A stretch of DNA of 6,078 nucleotides from Clostridiaceae bacterium (GCA_904501895.1 CAJGCX010000106.1:1-6078), one strand, 5' to 3'. Numbered from the stretch's first letter, positions 1 through 5,979 are shown. The notes: generated by a model from the sequence alone, not told the origin. Translations and numbers: made by a program.

Positions 1-93
1 CTCAATTCTGTCGGGAGTGTTCTTCTTGTTTTTCTTTGTGTTGTAATTGCGCTGTTTGCACTCTGTGCAAGCTAATGTGATTTTTACTCTCAT
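1..93 (-). CDS. rpmG: 50S ribosomal protein L33, 5' part (runs off left edge)
   Basis: Only the first 31 codons are present; the gene continues beyond base 1. The translation begins [20 protein letters not shown] and goes on through a lysine/asparagine-rich stretch to PDRIE, which closely matches the N-terminal half of bacterial L33 (about 49 residues in full). Cys9 and Cys12 form the first CxxC of a zinc-binding ribbon, so this is probably the zinc-containing form; the second CxxC would lie outside the window. L33 is a small protein of the large ribosomal subunit near the E site. The ATG at 91-93 is preceded by a strong SD, GGAGGTG at 102-108, with 8 nt spacing. A good promoter lies about 110 bases upstream. 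In many Firmicutes rpmG precedes secE and nusG, so the region to the left is probably that operon (inference). It was found by reading the minus strand at the window edge. Confidence 0.95.
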   Translation of the reverse strand, partial: MRVKITLACTECKQRNYNTKKNKKNTPDRIE

Positions 94-195
94 TTTTTCG
101 GCACCTCCGTTAATACTTCGCCTGAAAAATCAGCAGACGAAAAAGCCTTCCTCTTAATGAAAATAGGCACAAAAAATAAGCCTCTTCACCGAGGT
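94..195 (-). promoter_or_regulatory. 5' untranslated leader of rpmG, about 100 nt
   Basis: This is the stretch between the likely transcription start (about 195-198, judged from the -10 box) and the rpmG ATG. It holds the SD GGAGGTG (102-108). It also holds a possible stem-loop: CTGA pairs with TCAG around a 4-nt loop at 122-133, and TTCG (138-141 on the minus strand) pairs with CGAA (117-120) across an internal loop. A short 5'-terminal hairpin, CCTC/GAGG (181-184 with 191-194), is followed by the U-rich run at 171-179. I see no upstream open reading frame with a start codon and SD, and no known riboswitch or ribosomal-protein leader that I can name. A regulatory role is possible but unproven. 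Confidence 0.45.
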
Positions 196-223
196 ATTGG
201 TATTTTACCACAGGTGTCAAGGC
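171..223 (-). terminator. Possible nested-hairpin terminator of the licD operon, overlapping the rpmG promoter
   Basis: In transcripts arriving from the upstream operon, three arm pairs nest: GCCT (220-223) with AGGC (180-183), CACC (213-216) with GGTG (187-190), and TGGTA (206-210) with TACCA (198-202) around an AAA loop. The two internal loops are 3x3 and 2x7. UUAUUUUUU (171-179) follows directly. This has the architecture of an intrinsic terminator, although the stem is interrupted. Transcripts starting at the rpmG promoter would lack the left arms and so escape it. No other terminator is visible after the cytidylyltransferase gene. The folding is drawn by eye and no energy was calculated. 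Confidence 0.5.
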
Positions 224-230
224 TTGTCAA
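202..230 (-). promoter_or_regulatory. Sigma-A type promoter for rpmG
   Basis: Read on the minus strand, a perfect -35 box TTGACA (225-230) is separated by exactly 17 nt from a -10 box TAAAAT (202-207). The predicted start is near 195-198. The -35 box begins only 10 nt after the stop codon of the cytidylyltransferase gene, so the promoter sits in the short gap between the two genes. The -10 box lies inside a small palindrome, TGGTA-TTT-TACCA on the plus strand (198-210). A second TTGACA lies closer to the -10 box (7 nt) but is wrongly spaced. Confidence 0.85.
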
Positions 231-240
231 TAGTTTTTTA

Positions 241-900
241 TTATTTATTTTGATTTCTTCGATTCATCATCATTTCGACAATTTTAATATCATCAGGATA
301 TGTAACCTTGTAGTTATCATTATAATCGAAATAACGATATTCTGTTGCTGAAAGAGGCAACTGATGTGCAGGATGGCAAAGCTCAGAATCCTTATCAAAA
401 TGCTTATATAAAAGTGGGAAGCGATAAGCATCAGGAGCCTGAATGAGATAGAAATCCTCACGATTTGCAATTCTGTCCTTATATGAGCCCAAGGCATCAG
501 TAATCTTATATGCAGTATTTACATAATCATACTCATCAAGAAGCGACATAAATTCGTCAATGAGTTCAGGTGTTATCATAGGACAAGCTGCATTGTTTTC
601 AATAATCTTTTCACAATCAGGGAATGTCTTATTGATATAATCAAGAGCATTTTTGAATGACTCATTTCTTGTGCTACCACCCTGAACGAGAGTTACACCG
701 TAATCCTTTGCAAGACGGCCACTCTGCATTTCATTAGCATCAACTACAACAATAAAGTCATCAATACTCTTTGCCTGACGGAAAGCGTCAATTGAATACC
801 AAATCATTTCCTTATCAAATATTTTGCAATATTGCTTAGGCTTATCAGCACCAAAGCGAGAGCCGATACCGCCAGCAAGAATAATACCTATAGATGACAT
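241..900 (-). CDS. IspD/TarI-like cytidylyltransferase, divergent
   Basis: The 219-residue protein has the length of the IspD family, which joins CTP to a sugar-alcohol phosphate to give a CDP-alditol. The N-terminal nucleotide-binding loop is clear: LAGGIGSRFG at 8-17, then KPKQY at 20-24, with Arg15 and Lys22 matching the catalytic Arg and Lys of IspD. GGSTRNESFKNAL (74-86) matches the conserved GG..R..S segment, and DNYKVTYPDD (195-204) matches the C-terminal metal/substrate segment, including Lys198. Several usual residues are changed: the DAARP motif reads NAACP (103-107), the DT before the acceptor loop reads DA (135-136), and the QTPQ-like stretch reads QAPD (154-157). It is therefore probably not the MEP enzyme of isoprenoid synthesis. 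It is last in the licD operon, 14 nt after the dehydrogenase, with SD AAAAGGGG (909-916) overlapping that gene's stop. I infer that it makes the CDP-activated donor for the LicD enzymes; the substrate is unknown. Confidence 0.85.
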   Translation of the reverse strand: MSSIGIILAGGIGSRFGADKPKQYCKIFDKEMIWYSIDAFRQAKSIDDFIVVVDANEMQSGRLAKDYGVTLVQGGSTRNESFKNALDYINKTFPDCEKIIENNAACPMITPELIDEFMSLLDEYDYVNTAYKITDALGSYKDRIANREDFYLIQAPDAYRFPLLYKHFDKDSELCHPAHQLPLSATEYRYFDYNDNYKVTYPDDIKIVEMMMNRRNQNK

Positions 901-914
901 ATTCCTATCCCCTT

Positions 915-1943
915 TTACTTATACACAACACAATTTCTTGGTTTAACGCCATTAAGCCAATCCTCAAGTGTATCACTTACCATCTGTGTTCCACAAACCT
1001 GAACATCATATGCTGAACCTGCAATATGTGGTGTAATAATAAGATTCTTTGCACTGAGCAATGGACAGTCAGATGCAATAGGTTCTTTAACAGTAACATC
1101 AATAGCTGCACCTGCAAGATGGTCGGAATTAAGTGCTTCAATCAAATCTTCTTCAACAACAAGTTCACCACGTGCAGTATTGATGAAATATGAGCCCTTC
1201 TTCATTTTTGCGAATGTTTCTTTGTTGAACATATTCTTTGTCTGTGGTGAAACGATACAATGAAGACTTACAATATCTGAACGCTCAAGAAATTCATCAA
1301 AATTAACAAGTTCAACATTTTCAGGAACTTTTGCAGGGTCAATATATGGGTCATAAGCAATAACCTTCATACCGAATGCCTCTGCTTTTTTAGCAACAAG
1401 CTGACCTGCACAACCACAACCAACAAGTCCCAATGTCATATAATTGATACTCGTTCCTCTGAAACGGATAAATGGAGAATCATTGTCAAGACCCCATACC
1501 GTATCTCTGTATTCATCAGGTTTTGATTTAACATCAGTTGTAATCTCTCTGTTGAAAATAAGATTATTTGTCAATGTGATATTTCTTGTCAAATCCAATA
1601 TGTAACCCATTGTAAGGTCAGAAACTGCATTTGCATTTCTACCACCATTATTACAGATAATAATCTTTTTCTCCATTGCAGCATCAATATCAATTACAGA
1701 CTTGACACCACCACGACAACAGATAATGATTTTCATATTTTTTGCATTATCAAGAACTGCTCTGTCTATTGTATCGTATTCACAGATAAGAATATCATAA
1801 TCTGCAACTTTTTCGATGAGTTCATTATGTGGCATAACCTCATGGTCAAGATTATATCCGTCATATACAAATTCGATTTTATCACCGAACTTTTCAAGCA
1901 TCGGTTTAATTACTTCTGCAGTAACAAGTGCACGATATTTCAT
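915..1943 (-). CDS. D-isomer-specific 2-hydroxyacid dehydrogenase family protein (phosphoglycerate dehydrogenase-like)
   Basis: The 342-residue protein has the family's two-domain plan. A substrate-binding domain is built from both ends of the chain (about 1-115 and 310-342), and an NAD-binding Rossmann domain lies between. The dinucleotide loop GCGCAG (175-180) is followed by Asp198 in AYDP, which favours NAD over NADP. The catalytic trio is intact: Arg258 in TARGE, Glu287 in VKEP and His306 in PHIAG. Family members interconvert 2-keto acids and D-2-hydroxy acids (for example 3-phosphoglycerate, D-lactate, D-glycerate); the substrate here cannot be read from sequence. The start ATG is 3 nt beyond the stop of the fusion gene, and its SD AGAGGT (1951-1956) lies within that gene's last codons, so translation is probably coupled. 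The operon position suggests that it makes or modifies an acid or alditol precursor for glycan decoration (inference). A serA role is less likely in this setting. Confidence 0.88.
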   Translation of the reverse strand: MKYRALVTAEVIKPMLEKFGDKIEFVYDGYNLDHEVMPHNELIEKVADYDILICEYDTIDRAVLDNAKNMKIIICCRGGVKSVIDIDAAMEKKIIICNNGGRNANAVSDLTMGYILDLTRNITLTNNLIFNREITTDVKSKPDEYRDTVWGLDNDSPFIRFRGTSINYMTLGLVGCGCAGQLVAKKAEAFGMKVIAYDPYIDPAKVPENVELVNFDEFLERSDIVSLHCIVSPQTKNMFNKETFAKMKKGSYFINTARGELVVEEDLIEALNSDHLAGAAIDVTVKEPIASDCPLLSAKNLIITPHIAGSAYDVQVCGTQMVSDTLEDWLNGVKPRNCVVYK

Positions 1944-1946
1944 AAA

Positions 1947-3917
1947 TCATACCTCTTCTTCAAACAATTCACCATGAACATTCACTTCTCTGAATTCAGG
2001 CTTTTCTCTTGTTTCAAAAACATATTCGCCAAGGTCAATACGAGCAAAGTTATGTGGTGCTGCTCTCTTTGTAAGTGGTGGCTCAGGAAGGTAACCAGGG
2101 CCGTAGTCAAATGTAAGGTAATTTGTGTAGTCGATAGGAATAGGTGCTTTAAAGCCTCCGTCAAAGTCAACACGCTGAACATCTTCAAGTCCTTCGATTG
2201 AAAATGGTCCCTTCTTCTGAAGCTTACCTGTACTGTCAATTACATACTTTGCATTTTTCTTATTCTTATAGAATTTGAGAACAAATTCATACATCTTGTG
2301 CCAAGCGTTGAGAGGGATAATTCTTATAAACGGAAGAAGAACCATTTCTTTTCTGAAATTAGGGTTTCTTCTTGGTCTGTTATACCATCTTACCTCAATA
2401 ATCTTTGAAAGCACATGAACAGTAAGGCTATGAAGCTTACCTAAGAATTTATTATTGCTTGTCTGGTCATAAACGAGCACATCGATAAACAATCCATCAG
2501 GATATTCGTGAATTGAAGAATATCTTGTTGAGAAATATGTACCATTAAGTCGTATTTTATCAACGATGTAATGGCTACCACTATTATTCCAATGGCTTGA
2601 ATAATTGTAAATATCTTTATTCTGCTTAAGTGCTGCTTCACGGAATTTATCAAAGTCCTTACGAAGCATACCTATATCAAGGTCATCATCCCAAGGGATA
2701 CTGTGACCATAACGGACTGCACCGAGCATTGTGCCACCACAAAGGAAATACTTAATGTCATTTGCCTTACAGATATCGTCAATATCCTTAAGCATCATAA
2801 GCTCAAGGTCCTTGATACGGGTAAGCTTACCTGAATAAATTGCGATATTGTTCTTATTGTTATCCTTCTCACCTGTTAAATTACAAGCAGTTCTGTACAA
2901 AGCATCAGCCAAAGGAACGTGCTTTGCCTTTTTCCAGCCTGCCTGGAAAAACTTAAGAGTGTTAAGACAACGATAATTTGTTTTTTCAACATTAGTTGAC
3001 TGTGCATTAAGAGATAACTGTTCTTTAAAGTTATTTCTGATAGTATTCTTAATGTTTGCGATTGTTGTGTTATGTGAACAGAAGTTATAAATTTGTCCTT
3101 TTCGTCCACAATAAAGTGTCTGAATTGCAAAGCAAAGAGCATCACGGATATATGAAACGGAAATAACATTTTCATAATCGTTTGTTGTGATATTCATAAC
3201 GCCTGTTGCAAAAGCATCCTTTATACATTTTTCAATATCGAAAATGCGAATCTGATTTGAATCTGGTCCAAAAAGATTATCAACACGGATAAGATTCAGA
3301 TTTTCATATTCATTATTTACAATTTTACGACAGAGTGATTCAAGCTCAACATAATATTTCTGTGCATCAGTAGAATTTTTAATATGCTTTTCAAGATAAT
3401 ATCCGAATTCGCGTTCTGAAAGGCTGTTTATTTCCTCATCAGGAATTGCAGGATATTCAGGAAGAATAGCGAGAATTGTGCACTTACTATCCTTACATTG
3501 TTTTGCGTAAGCTACTACCTTTTCAATAGCGTCAAGCCATGCTTCCTTAGTCTCTGTTTTCTGACAGTCGAGGCAAAGCATAAATGCACATTTATTGACA
3601 GTGGCTGCTGTATCAATGCTTTCAATATGTGCTATATCCTCTGCACCATATTCCAAATCCTCAAACTTAGTAATTCCGTCATACACAGAATAGCCCTTAA
3701 CTGAGCCAATAAGACCTTTTCCGCTGATTGATTTCATTGCAGGTAACATAAGGTTGCCAAGTGGATTCGAATCACTTACAACTACTGCATTTTCGTAAAG
3801 GAATCTTCCTTTCTTACTGATACCGACAAATTTTGGCGGATGCATATATGTATTAGTAAGCTTTTTATAAAAGCCGGTAATTTCTGATAATTCATCTTCA
3901 AGAATTAATCTATCCAT
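1947..3917 (-). CDS. Fusion protein: degenerate SDR/epimerase-like domain plus LicD-family phosphotransferase domain
   Basis: About 656 residues when started at the ATG at 3915-3917. An in-frame TTG two codons upstream (3923) lies only 3 nt from the SD AGAGAGG (3927-3933), whereas the ATG has 9 nt spacing. Residues about 40-345 look like an extended SDR (NAD-dependent epimerase) fold: RVDNLFGPD at 211-219, VSYIRDAL at 254-261, GQIYNF at 274-279 and AGW at 326-328 are all in the expected order. The catalytic features are lost: the glycine loop is replaced by VVVSDSNPLG (45-54), and the YxxxK position reads YYVELE (188-193) with no lysine. Residues about 365-655 form a LicD/fukutin-type nucleotidyltransferase fold with GGTMLGAVR (394-402), PWDDDLDIG (408-416, the metal-binding aspartates) and a further Asp479 in FIDV. 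LicD enzymes transfer phosphorylated groups from CDP donors to glycans. There is no signal peptide, so it is probably cytoplasmic. The N-terminal half may bind a sugar or act as a scaffold rather than as an enzyme (inference). Confidence 0.87.
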   Translation of the reverse strand: MDRLILEDELSEITGFYKKLTNTYMHPPKFVGISKKGRFLYENAVVVSDSNPLGNLMLPAMKSISGKGLIGSVKGYSVYDGITKFEDLEYGAEDIAHIESIDTAATVNKCAFMLCLDCQKTETKEAWLDAIEKVVAYAKQCKDSKCTILAILPEYPAIPDEEINSLSEREFGYYLEKHIKNSTDAQKYYVELESLCRKIVNNEYENLNLIRVDNLFGPDSNQIRIFDIEKCIKDAFATGVMNITTNDYENVISVSYIRDALCFAIQTLYCGRKGQIYNFCSHNTTIANIKNTIRNNFKEQLSLNAQSTNVEKTNYRCLNTLKFFQAGWKKAKHVPLADALYRTACNLTGEKDNNKNNIAIYSGKLTRIKDLELMMLKDIDDICKANDIKYFLCGGTMLGAVRYGHSIPWDDDLDIGMLRKDFDKFREAALKQNKDIYNYSSHWNNSGSHYIVDKIRLNGTYFSTRYSSIHEYPDGLFIDVLVYDQTSNNKFLGKLHSLTVHVLSKIIEVRWYNRPRRNPNFRKEMVLLPFIRIIPLNAWHKMYEFVLKFYKNKKNAKYVIDSTGKLQKKGPFSIEGLEDVQRVDFDGGFKAPIPIDYTNYLTFDYGPGYLPEPPLTKRAAPHNFARIDLGEYVFETREKPEFREVNVHGELFEEEV

Positions 3918-3926
3918 ATTCAAAAA

Positions 3927-3933
3927 CCTCTCT
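3927..3933 (-). promoter_or_regulatory. Ribosome binding site that fixes the start of the fusion gene
   Basis: AGAGAGG overlaps the stop codon (TAG, 3932-3934) of the preceding licD gene. It is 9 nt from the ATG at 3917 but only 3 nt from the in-frame TTG at 3923, so the ATG is the better start. The overlap with the stop codon also suggests translational coupling between the two LicD genes. Confidence 0.7.
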
Positions 3934-4696
3934 ATTTAACTACTTTTCCAAAATGGGAAGGGACACGCTGTTCTTCAGGCGGATATTTCATATAATCGCC
4001 ATAAATATGTGTGTTATATTCCTCAGCCTTTTCAGGTATCGGCATTAACACATCTTCAAAAGCAACATATCTTGGTACACCGTAAAATTCAGCAGGAACT
4101 TTTTCATTCTTTCCGCTGACTCCATATATATTGCTTACATATTTTGTTGACTTATTCTGCCACGCTGTGACACCCTTGTATGCAAGCTTCTGTAAAAAGT
4201 CAAGCAAGAATTTAGGACAAAGGTTGCATATTGCTGAAGTAAACAGTTTCTTAAACTTGCCACGATTCTCAGCGGGTCTGCGCAAAACACAAACATGATA
4301 AATCATCGAGCAAAGATTCTGAAACTTTTCACACAAAGAAGAATCCGGCACGTTATCAATTGCAAAAACATCAATTCGTGGTGCTTCTTCCAGCGGTCTG
4401 CCATCATTAAGATATATATGACCTAACGGAGCATCAGGAATAACGTGTTTTTCAACAGGGTCATAAAGAAATGGTGCTTTGAGCTGACACAACATTTCTT
4501 CTGCTCGTTTAAAATCACGACGCATAATTGCTACATCAACATCATCATCCCACGGAATAAAGCCCTGATGCCTTAAAGCGCCAATGCTACTACCACCGAT
4601 AAGATAAAATCGGATTCCAGCTGACTCCAGCTTATCTGACAATGCTTTTAACATTTCAAGCTCGTGCATCTGAAATTCTCTTAATGTATTTTCCAA
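3932..4696 (-). CDS. LicD-family phosphotransferase
   Basis: The 254-residue single-domain protein is typical in length for LicD. The hallmark nucleotidyltransferase motifs are present: GGSSIGALR (34-42), PWDDDVDV (48-55, with metal-binding Asp50, Asp51, Asp52 and Asp54), MRRDF (58-62) and a further acidic residue Asp109 in RIDVF. The C-terminus has the family's YGDYMKYPPEEQR segment (232-244) and a His (248). The family moves phosphocholine or other phospho-alcohols from a CDP donor onto envelope glycans. No choline uptake, kinase or licC gene is visible, so the transferred group is open. The start is TTG: an in-frame stop lies just upstream, the next ATG is codon 10, and GAGG (4704-4707) sits 7 nt from the TTG. 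There is no signal peptide or membrane segment. It is first in the four-gene operon, about 30 nt after the predicted transcription start, and is followed after 14 nt by a gene carrying a second LicD domain. Confidence 0.9.
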   Translation of the reverse strand: MENTLREFQMHELEMLKALSDKLESAGIRFYLIGGSSIGALRHQGFIPWDDDVDVAIMRRDFKRAEEMLCQLKAPFLYDPVEKHVIPDAPLGHIYLNDGRPLEEAPRIDVFAIDNVPDSSLCEKFQNLCSMIYHVCVLRRPAENRGKFKKLFTSAICNLCPKFLLDFLQKLAYKGVTAWQNKSTKYVSNIYGVSGKNEKVPAEFYGVPRYVAFEDVLMPIPEKAEEYNTHIYGDYMKYPPEEQRVPSHFGKVVK

Positions 4697-4733
4697 GGTC
4701 TCACCTCAAAACAAAAAACTTCTTTGAATTATT

Positions 4734-4762
4734 ATTTTATTACAATCTTCGACAATAGTCAA
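4734..4762 (-). promoter_or_regulatory. Sigma-A type promoter of the licD operon
   Basis: On the minus strand, TTGACT (4757-4762) and TAAAAT (4734-4739) are separated by exactly 17 nt. The predicted start is near 4727, giving a leader of about 30 nt before the TTG start of the first gene. The -35 box begins one base after the T-run of the lipoprotein terminator, so termination and new initiation are packed into about 60 bases. I see no clear operator beside it. Confidence 0.82.
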
Positions 4763-4763
4763 T

Positions 4764-4793
4764 AAAAAAGCAACCCAAAATGGATTGCTTTTT
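4764..4793 (-). terminator. Intrinsic terminator of the lipoprotein gene
   Basis: On the minus strand, GCAATCC (4782-4788) pairs with GGGTTGC (4770-4776) around a 5-nt loop, with one G-U pair. The stem is extended by an A-run (4789-4793) opposite the T-run. TTTTTT (4764-4769) follows. It lies 11 nt after the lipoprotein stop codon. Confidence 0.9.
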
Positions 4794-4804
4794 AAAACTT
4801 TTTA

Positions 4805-5728
4805 TTATCCTGCTAATTTTGAGATATCAAAGCCTGATGGTTTTTTAATCTTAGAAGTATCAGCGGTATTTGTAATTGATTTGATTTCTGTTATAACTGA
4901 TTCCTTATCATTTATTCTTTCGATTCTTACAAGCTTATTATTTGAATCATAATAATATTTAACAGTGTCTTTATCAGCTGTGTAAACATCACAAGTGTAC
5001 TTTTTGCCATTAAGAGTAACTGTACCTGACTCAACATAAGTATATGTTCCCACTTCATTTCCGTCAAAGGTGCCTGAAGCCAAGTCTTCAATACTCATAT
5101 CATCAACTATCATATATGCATTAAGTGAAGGAATTTCACAATATGTTACACCGTCAACAATAATCATATTAGCCTTGATTACCTTACCCTCATCGAAAGG
5201 CACAGCAGTTTCTATGTATGCACCATTACCACTTCTGATGTAAGTAAAAGGATACTCAGTTGTTTCAGCACCAACTTCTTTTACAACAGCATCAATTGTA
5301 AATTTACCTGAGCTAAGAATTGTTTTATATGACTGAACACGAGCTTTAGCTGCTGCTTCACCTGTGACAGTCGGCTCGGTTACAAGAGGTTCTTCAACAA
5401 GGTCATCAGTCATCTGAAGACTATCATTTTTATCAGCCTCTTCCATAATCTTATCAGGGTCTGTTTCGATTTCGTTGAGAATTGACTCGATTTCTTCATT
5501 TTCCTTATTCTGTTCAATCTGGTCAATCGTGTTCTGGTCATCAACTACAGAGGTATTACCCTCTTCGTCTGTTATAATATACTGACCGTCATCACCCTTA
5601 ATAACAGCATGTGTGTTACCCTCTTCATCAACAAAGAATGAATCAGGCTCCTTCTCCTTTTTACAAGAAGCAAATGTAAAAACAGCAATTATCATAGCAA
5701 GAATTACTGCTAAAATCTTTTTACTCAT
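4805..5728 (-). CDS. Secreted lipoprotein of unknown function
   Basis: The 307-residue protein begins with a lipoprotein signal peptide: Lys3-Lys4, a hydrophobic core at about 5-18, then FASC with Cys22 as the expected lipidated residue. It should be anchored to the outer face of the membrane. After the cysteine comes a charged region with two copies of DEEGNT (34-39 and 54-59) spaced 20 residues apart, then a very acidic, low-complexity linker to about 115. Residues about 130-305 form a compact domain rich in beta-strand patterns (FTIDAVVKEV, YIRSGNGAYIE, YYYDSNNKLVRIE). This may be a LolA/LppX-like lipid-binding fold, but that is a guess from pattern only. The ATG has SD GGAGGG (5734-5739) at 5 nt spacing. 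It has its own promoter and terminator and so is a single-gene unit, not part of the licD operon. I do not recognise a named gene. Confidence 0.88.
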   Translation of the reverse strand: MSKKILAVILAMIIAVFTFASCKKEKEPDSFFVDEEGNTHAVIKGDDGQYIITDEEGNTSVVDDQNTIDQIEQNKENEEIESILNEIETDPDKIMEEADKNDSLQMTDDLVEEPLVTEPTVTGEAAAKARVQSYKTILSSGKFTIDAVVKEVGAETTEYPFTYIRSGNGAYIETAVPFDEGKVIKANMIIVDGVTYCEIPSLNAYMIVDDMSIEDLASGTFDGNEVGTYTYVESGTVTLNGKKYTCDVYTADKDTVKYYYDSNNKLVRIERINDKESVITEIKSITNTADTSKIKKPSGFDISKLAG

Positions 5729-5763
5729 AATAACCCTCCATAGGTGATTTGTATTGTTTTATG

Positions 5764-5792
5764 ATTATACATTATTTTCCCAAGATAAACAA
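5764..5792 (-). promoter_or_regulatory. Probable promoter of the lipoprotein gene
   Basis: A consensus -10 box TATAAT (5764-5769) lies 17 nt from a weaker -35 box TTGTTT (5787-5792) on the minus strand. The predicted start near 5757 gives a leader of about 28 nt carrying the SD GGAGGG. The surrounding 100 bases (5741-5840) are about 19% GC. Confidence 0.72.
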
Positions 5793-5877
5793 GAGTATTT
5801 TAAAAAATTCAAAATTTGGAAACAATTTAATAGATAAATTGGAGTTTGTCTGGGAGTTCATGGTTGTCTGTTCTCGG

Positions 5878-5979
5878 CTCCCCTTGTCAGGGTGCGGGTC
5901 TCCAGTGGAGACCTCTGCGAAGCAGAAGCACCGACCGAACCGGCAGGTGAGACTTAGCTGTCACGAAGTGACTGAGGGG
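5878..5979. repeat. Palindromic multi-hairpin intergenic repeat, element 1
   Basis: The ends pair with each other: CCCCT (5880-5884) and CAG (5888-5890), with TGT bulged between them, match CTGAGGGG (5972-5979). Inside are perfect short hairpins: GGTCTCC-AGT-GGAGACC (5897-5913), TCTGC-GAA-GCAGA (5914-5926) and GTCAC-GAA-GTGAC (5960-5972). A weaker CACC/GGTG pair sits at 5929-5949. The stretch 5871-5960 is about 62% GC, against about 19% in the flanking AT-rich DNA, a sharp change that suggests an inserted element. The outer boundary is uncertain; GC-rich sequence already begins near 5841. I see no protein-coding potential or U-run, so it is neither a gene nor an ordinary terminator. It resembles REP- or MITE-like non-autonomous repeats, which I infer rather than prove. 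Confidence 0.65.

Noticed and set aside
94..240. tRNA gene or T-box/riboswitch before rpmG
   Set aside because: There is no cloverleaf, no T-box sequence and no aptamer core that I can recognise.
157..351. Open frame of 64 codons on the plus strand at the left end
   Set aside because: It lies antisense to the rpmG leader, rpmG promoter and the end of the cytidylyltransferase gene, and encodes a low-complexity Ile/Phe-rich product.
1827..2201. Open frame of 124 codons on the plus strand
   Set aside because: It is antisense to two well-supported genes (dehydrogenase and fusion protein) and has no recognisable domain.
241..4696. Phosphorylcholine (lic) operon
   Set aside because: LicD folds are present, but no choline kinase, choline transporter or LicC-type gene is visible, so choline cannot be claimed as the substrate.
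3932..4696. Start of the first LicD gene at the internal ATG (codon 10)
   Set aside because: The ATG has no SD, while the TTG at 4696 has GAGG at 7 nt spacing and an in-frame stop just upstream.
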